A stretch of 64,000 nt of DNA, taken from assembly GCF_000284335.1 (NCBI RefSeq), contig NC_017096.1:310001-374000 (forward strand), written 5' to 3'. The position numbers were made by a program, and so were the translations under genes. This DNA is from Caldisericum exile AZM16c01. GTDB lineage: Bacteria > Caldisericota > Caldisericia > Caldisericales > Caldisericaceae. Below, piece after piece: positions 53,506 through 62,413 of the stretch. The stretch's first letter is position 1; each line of letters begins with the position of its first letter. A model generated the notes under the pieces. The model was not told where the DNA came from. It ran no database searches and saw only the letters and a program-made list of their open reading frames with translations.

Positions 53506-54981
53506 ATGAGTAAGGATTTTGTTGTAAATGAAGAAGTCCTTCGAAGGACAATTGAAAGAGCAAGAGAAAAAAACATTATTATCCCAACCTATGAAGAAAT
53601 GAGAGATCCCAAGAAGATACCAGAGGGCATAAAAGAGGAATTAAAAAACATTGGTTTGTGGGATTTACATCCAAGAAACCTTTTTAGAATTACATGGAAA
53701 AACGAACCTGTTAAATTTGGTGGTGGTTTTGATGGAGTAAATTATATTGAACTTCCCAAAGAACTTACTGGTGTAAAGGCAAGAATTTTTATCCTTTTAG
53801 GAAAATTTTTCCCAACAGGTGCGCACAAGGTTGGCGCAACATTTGGACCACTTGTTGAGAAACTTGTGCGCGGTGAATTTGACCCGACAAGACAAAAGGC
53901 GTTGTGGCCATCAACCGGAAACTATTGTAGGGGTGGTGCATATAACTCAGCACTTCTTGGTTGTAAGGCAATTGCAGTGCTTCCCGAAGGAATGTCAAAA
54001 GAACGGTTTGAATGGCTTAAAAGCATCGGAGCAGAGGTTTATGCAACCCCTGGCGTTGAAAGTAATGTAAAGGAAGTTTTCGACAAGACAAAAGAGTTGA
54101 AGCAGAAATATCCAGATGAAGTTGTTGTATTAAACCAGTTTGAAGAGTTTGGAAACCCTGTTTGGCACTATGCGGTGACGGGTCCTGCAATGGAAGAAGT
54201 TTTTGAGAATAACAAGCGAGAAGGAGATAGATTTACTGCATTGTTCTTAACCCAAGGATCTGGTGGCACGCTCGGTTCAGGAAATTACTTAAGACAAAAA
54301 TTCCCAAAGATCAAAATTGGTGCAGGCGAAGCACTTCAATGCCCAACGCTTCTTTACAATGGATATGGTGCCCACAGAATTGAAGGGATTGGAGACAAAC
54401 ATGTGCCCTGGGTTATCGATGTAAAGAACCTTGATATGGTTGTTGATATTGACGACGAATACACAATGCACATTTTGAGGTTGTTTAATGAGCCAGAAGG
54501 AAGAAAGTACCTCAAGAGGTTTGTGCCCGCTGAACTTGTTGATAAACTTGACCTTCTTGGAATATCTTCCATTGCAAATATTGTTGGTGCAATAAAGATG
54601 GCAAAGTACTACGAAATGACCGAGCATGATACAGTATTTACCGTTGCAACTGACTCAATGGAACTATATCAATCGAGAATTCAGGAGTTAAGAGAGCAAT
54701 ATGGTGAATACAGCGAAATTGAAGCAGCAAAGGATTTTGAAAGGTATCTTATGGGCATAACAACCGATTGGATGATTGAAATGAACTACTACGATAAGAA
54801 GAGAATGCACAACCTAAAATATTTTACATGGGTGGAGCAACAAGGGAAAACTGTTGAGGAATTAAATGAACAATGGTATAACGATAACTACTTTATTGAA
54901 CGTCTGGAGTCTTATAAGAAATGGGATGAATACATAAGAGAATTCAATGAGAAAGTCGGTCTTATAAAGAAATATCGATAG
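53506..54981 (+). CDS. Fold-type II PLP-dependent enzyme (TrpB/cysteine-synthase superfamily)
   Basis: 491 aa. The Schiff-base Lys is in FPTGAHKVGATFG. The PLP phosphate loop is SGGTLGSGNYL, and WPSTGNYCRGGAYNSALLG is the Asn-containing substrate loop. It is longer than cysteine synthase and lacks the TrpB partner TrpA, so the reaction (lyase, desulfhydrase or synthase) is unknown. The SD AGGAGG precedes the ATG. It ends at a strong terminator and probably shares a transcript with the PHP gene. Confidence 0.8.
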   Translation: MSKDFVVNEEVLRRTIERAREKNIIIPTYEEMRDPKKIPEGIKEELKNIGLWDLHPRNLFRITWKNEPVKFGGGFDGVNYIELPKELTGVKARIFILLGKFFPTGAHKVGATFGPLVEKLVRGEFDPTRQKALWPSTGNYCRGGAYNSALLGCKAIAVLPEGMSKERFEWLKSIGAEVYATPGVESNVKEVFDKTKELKQKYPDEVVVLNQFEEFGNPVWHYAVTGPAMEEVFENNKREGDRFTALFLTQGSGGTLGSGNYLRQKFPKIKIGAGEALQCPTLLYNGYGAHRIEGIGDKHVPWVIDVKNLDMVVDIDDEYTMHILRLFNEPEGRKYLKRFVPAELVDKLDLLGISSIANIVGAIKMAKYYEMTEHDTVFTVATDSMELYQSRIQELREQYGEYSEIEAAKDFERYLMGITTDWMIEMNYYDKKRMHNLKYFTWVEQQGKTVEELNEQWYNDNYFIERLESYKKWDEYIREFNEKVGLIKKYR

Positions 54982-54993
54982 TATTGTCGTTAA

Positions 54994-55023
54994 GGGGAGT
55001 GCTTGACACTCCCCCATTTTTTA
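54994..55023 (+). terminator. Terminator after the PLP-enzyme gene
   Basis: Stem GGGGAGTG/CACTCCCC (54994-55014) with a 5-nt loop is followed by a T-run. Confidence 0.9.
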
Positions 55024-55061
55024 TTTATAATCGGTAAAGTAATAATTTTTAGGAGGAAAAA

Positions 55062-55484
55062 ATGGGAGAAAAAGTTAAGGTTGAATTAAAGCAGGCATAT
55101 GGGCTTACTGTGATTGCAAGGGCAAATTCCAACTCTTGGGTTGTGATGGATGGTCCGGAAACTTTCAACGGGCATAATGCAGGCCCAAGACCTATGGAAC
55201 TTTTGCTTATGGGACTTGCAGGTTGTACTGGGCAGGATGTCATTTCTATCCTTGATAAGATGAAAGTTCCTTATAAAGATTTTAGAATTGAAATCGAAGC
55301 AGATAAAGCAGATGAACATCCAAAGGTTTATACAAAGATTCATATAAAGTATATTGTTTACGGTGATGTGCCAGAGGATAAGTTTGTAACTGCAATAGAG
55401 CTTTCGAAAACAAAATATTGCTCAGCACAGGCAATGCTTTCAAAGGCCGCAGAAATTACAACTTCTTATGAAATAATAAAATAA
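55062..55484 (+). CDS. OsmC/Ohr-family peroxiredoxin-like protein
   Basis: 140 aa. The two redox Cys are in MGLAGCTGQDVISIL and KTKYCSAQAML, the OsmC/Ohr spacing. It reduces organic hydroperoxides, or is a relative of unknown substrate (YhfA type). AGGAGG is 6 nt upstream of the ATG, in a short leader. It is a single gene with terminators on both sides. Confidence 0.9.
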   Translation: MGEKVKVELKQAYGLTVIARANSNSWVVMDGPETFNGHNAGPRPMELLLMGLAGCTGQDVISILDKMKVPYKDFRIEIEADKADEHPKVYTKIHIKYIVYGDVPEDKFVTAIELSKTKYCSAQAMLSKAAEITTSYEIIK

Positions 55485-55513
55485 GTAATTGTAATTCGTT
55501 TTTGAAAGGTGTA

Positions 55514-55544
55514 AGGAAGGGTCGATATAGCCCTTCCTATTTTC
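55514..55544 (+). terminator. Terminator between osmC-like and MBL genes
   Basis: Stem AGGAAGGG/CCCTTCCT (55514-55538) is followed by ATTTTCTTCT. The convergent MBL gene ends inside the stem. Confidence 0.75.
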
Positions 55545-56418
55545 TTCTGTAAAGCAATTTTTCATTTTCCACAAACTGCTCAATTTCATCATTATTTATG
55601 AAGTAATTAAGTATAGATCTTATTGAACTTTCAATAAGTGTGTAGGTTACAGGATCGTGGGGAAAAACTTCGAGATTAAATAAAATTTCTTGTAAGGTTT
55701 TTGGCTTAATTAAAGTGTTAAAGACTTTCTCTTTTATTTCGTTTATCCTATCAATGTTATATCGAATTATCGAATCTCCTTCACTTTTAGTGTATGCTTT
55801 TCCATGCGATGGTATTATAAATTCATAGTTAAAGGTAGGTATTAGATTTAAGGAATATTCAAACTTTTCAAGATCATGGAAATAAGGAACTATATATTTA
55901 TCAAGGACTTCCTTTGAGAAGAATGCATCTGCTGAAAACAAAATATTTTCAATTTTTAAGCCTACCATTCCGATTGAATGCCCTGAAAGATTAATGATTT
56001 CAAAATCATCGTAAGTGAGTTTATCAAATTCGTAAGTTGCTAAATCTACCTTGACTTCACTACTTTTAACCCACTTTGAAAGAAAATTTTTATTAGGGCT
56101 ACTTCCCAAAGATAAATATATTGGCTCAAGGATTGGATTTTCTATAAATACTTTTTCCTCTATACTTGCAATAACTTTTAAGCCAAATTGCTCTTTTAAG
56201 AAACTTGCTCCACCTGTATGGTCTGCATGATGATGAGTTAGAAGAAGATGAGTTGGCTTTATTCCTGAATCCTGTAAGACTCTTTTTATCTTTTTGCCTT
56301 TATCCTTATCAATGCCTGCATCGATAATTAAAAATCCATCGTTTAATTCAATTATTCCTATGTTTGTTGAATCCTCGAGGTAAAAAATACCACTCTTTAC
56401 ACTTTTTAGTTCCATCAT
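55537..56418 (-). CDS. MBL-fold metallo-hydrolase
   Basis: 293 aa. The zinc motif is LLLTHHHADHTGG (HxHxDH), with further ligands in NLSGHSIGMVGL and IIPSHGKAY. The C-terminal part is a winged-helix-like extension typical of LACTB2/glyoxalase-II-like members. No SD is clear. The substrate is unknown. Confidence 0.88.
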   Translation of the reverse strand: MMELKSVKSGIFYLEDSTNIGIIELNDGFLIIDAGIDKDKGKKIKRVLQDSGIKPTHLLLTHHHADHTGGASFLKEQFGLKVIASIEEKVFIENPILEPIYLSLGSSPNKNFLSKWVKSSEVKVDLATYEFDKLTYDDFEIINLSGHSIGMVGLKIENILFSADAFFSKEVLDKYIVPYFHDLEKFEYSLNLIPTFNYEFIIPSHGKAYTKSEGDSIIRYNIDRINEIKEKVFNTLIKPKTLQEILFNLEVFPHDPVTYTLIESSIRSILNYFINNDEIEQFVENEKLLYRRK

Positions 56419-56454
56419 TTGATTATAGCACTTTATGGTGGAGAAGAGAACTTT

Positions 56455-56482
56455 TTGAATAGAAGTAAATTTTTAGTATAAT
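56455..56482 (+). promoter_or_regulatory. Promoter of ileS
   Basis: TTGAAT (56455-56460) and TATAAT (56477-56482) with a 16-nt spacer. The leader is only about 40 nt, too short for a T-box. Confidence 0.75.
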
Positions 56483-56528
56483 TTATTTAATTTCATGAGA
56501 GTGTAAATTAACGAGAGTGGAGGTTTTT

Positions 56529-59500
56529 ATGGAATTTGAGAAACTTGAAGATGTAAAAAACATACCTCAAGAAGAAGAGAAACTGATTGAGTTTTGGAGA
56601 GAGAATAAGATTTTTGAAAAAAGTCTCAAGATAAGAGAAGGCAAGCCTCGGTTTGTATTCTATGAAGGGCCACCTACTGCAAATGGAAAGCCGGGTGTTC
56701 ACCACGGCCTTTCAAGAATTTACAAGGATACCGTTTTAAGATTTAAATCTCTTACTGGGTATTATGTGCCAAGGCGCGGAGGATGGGATACACAGGGTTT
56801 GCCTGTTGAAATAGAAGTTGAAAAGATGCTTCACATACACACCAAAAGAGAAATTGAAGAATATGGTATTGAAAAATTTAATCAACTCTGCAAAGAATCT
56901 GTTATGAAATATGTTGATGATTGGGAAAAGATGACCGAAAGAATTGGTTTTTGGCTTGATATGAAAAATGCCTATAAGACTTACGAAAATTATTATCTTG
57001 AAACAATTTGGTGGATTCTAAAAGAAGTCTTCAATAAAGGGCTTCTTTATGAGGGACACAAAGTTGTTCCTTATTGCCCAAGGTGTGGAACAACCCTATC
57101 TTCTCACGAAGTTGCATTAGGCTACAAAAAGGTTAAAGATCCTTCAATTTACGTTTTCTTCCCCATAAAAGATGAGCGACTCCCCGATACAAGCCTTCTT
57201 GTTTGGACTACAACTCCATGGACTCTTCCCTCAAACGTTGCTGCTGCTGTAAATCCTGAATTTACATACATTTTGGTTGAATTTGATGGAAGGAAATTTA
57301 TTCTTGAGAAAAATAGGGCACATGCAATACTTGGACATGAGGGTGTTGATTATAAGTTATTAAAGGAACTTAAGGGAAACGAACTTGAAGGCCTAAAATA
57401 TGAGCCACCTTTTAGATATATTGATTTAAAGAAAGAAGATGAAGAAAAAGCACATAGGGTTGTCCTTGCAGATTTTGTTACAAATGAAGATGGCTCTGGA
57501 ATTGTTCATATTGCACCAGCCTTTGGTGAGGATGACCTCAATGTGGGTAGGACTTATAATCTTCCCATAATTCAACTTGTTGACCTCGAAGGAAAATTAA
57601 CAGAAGGTCCATACAAAGGAAAATTTGTAAAAGATGCAGATCCTTTGCTTATCGAAGATCTCAAAAAGAGAGGGCTTTTATTTAAGAAGGAATTATACGA
57701 ACATGATTATCCCTTCTGCTGGCGTTGTGGAACACCACTTCTGTACTATGCAAAAGGCTCATGGTTTATTAAGATGTCTTCCTTGAGGGAGCAACTTGTC
57801 AAGAATAATGAAACTGTTAATTGGTTCCCTGAATCAATTAAGTATGGTCGCTTTGGAAATTGGCTTGCAAACATAAATGATTGGGCTTTGTCGCGAGAGC
57901 GATACTGGGGAACACCTTTAAATATCTGGAAATGTGAAAATTGTGGCCATGTTGAAGCAATCGGAAGTATAAAAGAATTGCAGGAGAAAGCAATTGAGGA
58001 TGTGCCTGATAACATAGAACTACACAAGCCGTATGTCGATAGAATTCACTTGAAATGTCCCAAATGTGGTGGCACAATGTCAAGGGTACCTGAAGTAATT
58101 GATGTATGGTTTGACTCTGGTGCGATGCCCTTTGCGCAATTGCATTATCCATTTGAAAATGTTGAAGAATTTGAACAAAACTTTCCTGCAGATTTTATAA
58201 CCGAAGCAATTGACCAAACAAGGGGATGGTTTTACTCTCTTCTTGCAATATCAACTCTCGTAAAAGGTGTTGCTCCATACAAAACTGTCATGTGTCTTGA
58301 ACTTATTCTTGACGAAAAAGGGCAAAAGATGAGTAAGTCCAAAGGAAATGTTATTGACCCTTGGACGATCCTAAATGTGCAAGGTGCAGATGCCTTTAGG
58401 TGGGCAATTTACACTGCTTCTCCACCGTGGCTTCCAAGAAGGTTTGGGCCAAACGTTGTAAACGACGCAATGAAAGAATTTATAATTCCTTTGAGAAATG
58501 TTTATTCCTTCTTCTCTATGTATGCGAACCTCGATAAATTCAATCCGAAAGAGGTAAAATATATCCCAGTTAAAGAAAGACACATCCTTGATAGATGGAT
58601 AATTGCGCGCGTAGAGGAGATTAACAAAGAGGTTTGGGATAGGTTTGACAAATTTGAAATTACACCACTCACGAAAGATATTCAAAAATTTGTGGATGAC
58701 CTTTCCAACTGGTATGTAAGACGTTCTCGAAGGCGATTCTGGAAATCCGAGAATGACGAGGATAAGATTTCTGCCTACCTTACGCTCTATGAAGTGCTTG
58801 TAAAACTTTCTTATATCCTTGCACCTTTTACACCATTCCTCTCTGAAGCACTTTATCAAAGGCTTGTAAAACCAATTTATCCTGATTTGCCTGAAAGTGT
58901 CCACTTGACAGATTATCCCAAGGAAAATGAAGAGTTAATCGATAAGGAACTTATTCTCAATATGGAGCTTGTTATCGAGATTACCTCAATGGGAAGAAGT
59001 CTTAGAAAAGATTCAAAGATTAAGGTAAGGCAACCTCTTTCAAAACTCGTAGTGGTAATCAAAGATAACTCCCATAAGGACTTTGTAAAGGAAAATATCC
59101 CGGTAATCGCTGAGGAATTAAACGTTAAAGACATTGTCCTTGATACCTCTATTGAGCCATATGGTGAGGTTATCCTTAAACCAAATCTGGTGACATTAGG
59201 ACAAACATATGGAAACAAACTTCCAAAAATCATAGAACACTTAAAGGATAAAGGCGTTGTTGAGTCACTTCTAAAAGGTGGGTCTGCGGAGATAAATGTT
59301 GATAATACACCTATAAGGCTTACAATGGGAGACGTCTTTGTGGAGGTAAAAGGACATGGAAACTACATTGGTGCTTTTGAAAATGGGAATTTTGTATTCC
59401 TTGATACAACATTAACGGATAACCTTATCAAAGAAGGAATTTCGCGTGAGATTGTGCATATGATACAAAATATGCGAAAGGAAGTAAACTATGATATTGC

Positions 59501-59675
59501 AGATAGAATAGTTACTTCAATACTTCCGAAAGATGAAGTCATAAAAGAATTCGAGGACTACATAAAAGAAGAGACACTTTCAACCGAAATAAAGGAAGAC
59601 CTTGAAGAATTTGATATTTCAAATTCACTTGATGTAGGTAGCAAAACATATACAATTAAAGTGAAGAAATTATGA
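56529..59675 (+). CDS. ileS: Isoleucyl-tRNA synthetase (long, eukaryote-like IleS2 type)
   Basis: 1048 aa from ATG 56529 behind GTGGAGG; a GTG at 56517 is also open. The HIGH box is ANGKPGVHHGLSRIYKD and the KMSKS box is EKGQKMSKSKGN. Several Cys pairs (CPRCG, CWRCG, CENCG and CPKCG) lie before and within the catalytic core. Length and the C-terminal domain resemble the IleS2 clade shared with archaea and eukaryotes and linked to mupirocin tolerance, but this was not tested. The stop overlaps trkH by 4 nt. Confidence 0.95.
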   Translation: MEFEKLEDVKNIPQEEEKLIEFWRENKIFEKSLKIREGKPRFVFYEGPPTANGKPGVHHGLSRIYKDTVLRFKSLTGYYVPRRGGWDTQGLPVEIEVEKMLHIHTKREIEEYGIEKFNQLCKESVMKYVDDWEKMTERIGFWLDMKNAYKTYENYYLETIWWILKEVFNKGLLYEGHKVVPYCPRCGTTLSSHEVALGYKKVKDPSIYVFFPIKDERLPDTSLLVWTTTPWTLPSNVAAAVNPEFTYILVEFDGRKFILEKNRAHAILGHEGVDYKLLKELKGNELEGLKYEPPFRYIDLKKEDEEKAHRVVLADFVTNEDGSGIVHIAPAFGEDDLNVGRTYNLPIIQLVDLEGKLTEGPYKGKFVKDADPLLIEDLKKRGLLFKKELYEHDYPFCWRCGTPLLYYAKGSWFIKMSSLREQLVKNNETVNWFPESIKYGRFGNWLANINDWALSRERYWGTPLNIWKCENCGHVEAIGSIKELQEKAIEDVPDNIELHKPYVDRIHLKCPKCGGTMSRVPEVIDVWFDSGAMPFAQLHYPFENVEEFEQNFPADFITEAIDQTRGWFYSLLAISTLVKGVAPYKTVMCLELILDEKGQKMSKSKGNVIDPWTILNVQGADAFRWAIYTASPPWLPRRFGPNVVNDAMKEFIIPLRNVYSFFSMYANLDKFNPKEVKYIPVKERHILDRWIIARVEEINKEVWDRFDKFEITPLTKDIQKFVDDLSNWYVRRSRRRFWKSENDEDKISAYLTLYEVLVKLSYILAPFTPFLSEALYQRLVKPIYPDLPESVHLTDYPKENEELIDKELILNMELVIEITSMGRSLRKDSKIKVRQPLSKLVVVIKDNSHKDFVKENIPVIAEELNVKDIVLDTSIEPYGEVILKPNLVTLGQTYGNKLPKIIEHLKDKGVVESLLKGGSAEINVDNTPIRLTMGDVFVEVKGHGNYIGAFENGNFVFLDTTLTDNLIKEGISREIVHMIQNMRKEVNYDIADRIVTSILPKDEVIKEFEDYIKEETLSTEIKEDLEEFDISNSLDVGSKTYTIKVKKL

Positions 59676-61027
59676 AAAAATTTAAACTGACCCCCGTGCA
59701 GTTCGTTCTTGCAAGTTTTGCAGGCGTAATACTAACGGGGGCAGTGCTTTTGATGTTACCTTTTTCAAGTAGATCTTACACTTTTACTGACCCAATTACT
59801 GCATTATTTACTGCAACATCTGCAACATGCGTAACAGGGCTTGTTGTTGTTGACACATACAATTACTGGTCTTTCTTTGGACAACTGATTATACTTCTCC
59901 TTATTCAGGTCGGTGGACTTGGATATATGACCATTGCAACATTTGTTTTAATTGGCTTGCGAAGAAGAGTTGCACTGAGAGAGCGAGTCGTTTTAAAGGA
60001 AGGTCTTAATGTCCCTCACTTACGAAAAATAATTCTTTTTGCGGAAGTTGTTTTTTACACAGTCATTATAATGGAAGGGCTTGGTGCGATTTTTTTATTC
60101 ATAAGATTTGCCAGGATGTTTCCATTATATAGGGCGATTTGGGCTTCGATATTCCATTCGGTTTCCGCATTTTGTAATGCAGGTTTTGATGTGATGGGTG
60201 ACTTTGTAAGCCTTACCCCATTTGTTAATGACCCAATTGTCAATATTACGGTAATGCTCCTTATAGTTGTTGGCGGTATTGGTTTTCTTACGATAAGAGA
60301 ACTTATTGAGTTGAGTTTGGCACGATTAAGAGGTGACAATGTTAAAAAACTCTCTTTGCACACGAAAATTGTCATAAGAACAACTGGTATACTTATTGTT
60401 TTTAGTGCGCTTTTAATTTTCCTTATTGAGTATAGAAATCCTAATACACTTGCAAAACTTCCATTTTATGGTAAGGTCCTTGCAAGCTTTTTCCAGTCGA
60501 TTACTCCAAGGACGGCAGGTTTTAATACAGTTGACATTGCAAGCCTTAATCAGCCGACTCTTTTACTCCTCATTATTCTTATGTTTATAGGTGGTTCACC
60601 TGGTGGCACTGCAGGTGGAATAAAAACAACAACATTCACTGTTCTTGTTTTCCTAATTATTAACGCGTATAGGGAGAGAGCACCAATCGTAGTTTCAGGG
60701 AGGACATTACCCCTAAAGACAATAAGAAAGGCAATTTTCATTTTTGGTTTTGCTTTGACGCTAATTCTTATTTCTACATTTCTCATTCTTGTAAATCAGG
60801 GAAGAGAATTTTCTTTCTTGCAGGTTTTATTTGAGGTAACATCAGCCTTTGGGACAGTGGGACTTACTACTGGAATTACATCTCATTTGTCTATATTTTC
60901 AAGATTGATAATTATTCTTACAATGTTTATAGGGCGAGTTGGACCATTAACCATAATGGTTAGTTTTAGTGTTAGAAAGACTCGTGCAATGCCTCAATTT
61001 CCTGAAGAGGACATTGCCGTTGGTTAG
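59672..61027 (+). CDS. Potassium uptake protein TrkH/KtrB
   Basis: 451 aa with eight or more membrane spans in four pore repeats. The first filter-like repeat is FTATSATCVTGLVVVDT, and later ones contain FHSVSAFCNAGFDVM, SITPRTAGFNTVDI and EVTSAFGTVGLTTGI. It forms the membrane channel of a Trk/Ktr system with the adjacent RCK subunit. There is a signal-like first helix. It starts 4 nt inside ileS. Confidence 0.95.
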   Translation: MKKFKLTPVQFVLASFAGVILTGAVLLMLPFSSRSYTFTDPITALFTATSATCVTGLVVVDTYNYWSFFGQLIILLLIQVGGLGYMTIATFVLIGLRRRVALRERVVLKEGLNVPHLRKIILFAEVVFYTVIIMEGLGAIFLFIRFARMFPLYRAIWASIFHSVSAFCNAGFDVMGDFVSLTPFVNDPIVNITVMLLIVVGGIGFLTIRELIELSLARLRGDNVKKLSLHTKIVIRTTGILIVFSALLIFLIEYRNPNTLAKLPFYGKVLASFFQSITPRTAGFNTVDIASLNQPTLLLLIILMFIGGSPGGTAGGIKTTTFTVLVFLIINAYRERAPIVVSGRTLPLKTIRKAIFIFGFALTLILISTFLILVNQGREFSFLQVLFEVTSAFGTVGLTTGITSHLSIFSRLIIILTMFIGRVGPLTIMVSFSVRKTRAMPQFPEEDIAVG

Positions 61028-61037
61028 GGAGGTGGGT

Positions 61038-61697
61038 ATGAAAAAACAATTTGGAGTTATAGGACTTGGTAAGTTTGGCACTGCTGTTGCTTTAAGCCTT
61101 GAAAGTTTGGGATATCCTGTTCTTGCAATTGATAACGATGAGTCTGTTATCGATTCAATAAAAGACAAGGTATCTTTTGCGGAAATTGTTGATGCAACAA
61201 ATCCAGAAGCACTTGAAGAAACTGGAATTAAGAATTGCGATACTGTAATAATTGCTGTAGGTGATGTTGAGTCAAGCGTTTTAATTGCACTAATTCTTGA
61301 AGAGTTGGGAATACATCATATAATAGCAAAGGCAAATTCTCATATCCATGGTCGAGTTTTAAGAAAAATTGGAGTAAAAGAAGTTGTGTTTCCAGAGGAG
61401 GATATGGGAGTAAGAATTGCTAATAGAATTACTTCAGCAAATATACTCGATTATATAGAGATAACACCAGAAGTTGATCTTCTTGAATATAAGGTCATTC
61501 ACAAAGATCTCATCGGAAAAACACTTGCAGAACTTGCATTGAGAAATAAGTTTGGCGTAACTGTCATCGCCATAAGAAGAGGTGAAGATGTAATTGTTTC
61601 ACCTGGTGCTCAAGAAAAATTACTTGACGGCGATGTAATATTTATAATTGGAAGGACAGAAGATCTTGTTGCTTTTAAGGAGGCGTTTGAAAAGTGA
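61038..61697 (+). CDS. TrkA/KtrA RCK regulatory subunit
   Basis: 219 aa from ATG 61038 behind GGGAGGTG. The nucleotide-binding Rossmann motif GVIGLGKFGTAVALSLESLG is followed by DNDESVID, which holds the acidic residue for NAD(H)/ATP. An RCK-C domain follows (~135-219). It gates the KtrB channel and is separated from it by 10 nt. The KtrA-like single RCK unit fits a length of ~220 aa. Confidence 0.95.
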   Translation: MKKQFGVIGLGKFGTAVALSLESLGYPVLAIDNDESVIDSIKDKVSFAEIVDATNPEALEETGIKNCDTVIIAVGDVESSVLIALILEELGIHHIIAKANSHIHGRVLRKIGVKEVVFPEEDMGVRIANRITSANILDYIEITPEVDLLEYKVIHKDLIGKTLAELALRNKFGVTVIAIRRGEDVIVSPGAQEKLLDGDVIFIIGRTEDLVAFKEAFEK

Positions 61698-62413
61698 TAA
61701 AGGCCCTTACAATTGATCTATGGGAAACTCTCATTGAGGACAAGGACTCAAACGAATTGGAAAGAGATAAACAGCGTGCAAGATTTATCATTAAAGAATT
61801 AAATCTTAATGATGAGCGAATAGACGATATAATGAGATTTTTTACAGATCTAACTGAAGCATTTAAGCATCCATCACCTCAAAATTCATGGTCAATTCTC
61901 CCTGAAGACCAGGTGAAAATGCTTCTTGAAAATTACCTTAAAGTTCCATATACAGATGCACAATTTGAAAAAATTGTAGAGTATTACAAAACGGTGATAC
62001 TTGAAAATCCCCCAATTTTAACGGAGCAATCAGTCCCTAAGGTGCTCATGAGATTAAGTAAAAAGTATACACTTGTCCTTATTTCTAATACGGGAAGAAC
62101 ACCCGGAAACGTCCTTTTAAATATCCTTGAGATGTATGGCATAAGAGATTATTTTGCTCACTTTATTTTCTCAGATGAGATTGGTGTTAGAAAGCCTGAT
62201 CCAAGAGTTTTTGACTATGCAAAGAATCTGTTGAATCTTGAAAAAGAGGCGGTAGTGCACATTGGAGATTCGGTAAATCTGGACTTTATGGGTGCAAAAT
62301 CTTATGGTTTTAATGCAATTCTTTATGCAAAAGGAAAAGATAATCCTCAAGTCGAGCCTTATGTAAAATCTTTTGAAGAACTAGAAAGAGTGCTTAATGA
62401 AAAATTCAATTAG
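61694..62413 (+). CDS. HAD-superfamily hydrolase
   Basis: 239 aa from GTG 61694, which overlaps the ktrA stop (GTGA). The motifs are LTIDLWETL (nucleophile Asp), LVLISNTGRTPG, VRKPDPRVFD and HIGDSVNLDFMGAKSYG. The cap domain is helical. DLWETL is a common variant in phosphatases of this group. The substrate is unknown. It overlaps hutH by 17 nt. Confidence 0.88.
   Translation: MIKALTIDLWETLIEDKDSNELERDKQRARFIIKELNLNDERIDDIMRFFTDLTEAFKHPSPQNSWSILPEDQVKMLLENYLKVPYTDAQFEKIVEYYKTVILENPPILTEQSVPKVLMRLSKKYTLVLISNTGRTPGNVLLNILEMYGIRDYFAHFIFSDEIGVRKPDPRVFDYAKNLLNLEKEAVVHIGDSVNLDFMGAKSYGFNAILYAKGKDNPQVEPYVKSFEELERVLNEKFN

Noticed and set aside
56419-56528. T-box leader for ileS
   Set aside because: The leader after the predicted promoter is about 40 nt, too short for a T-box, and no AGGGTGG-type core is present.
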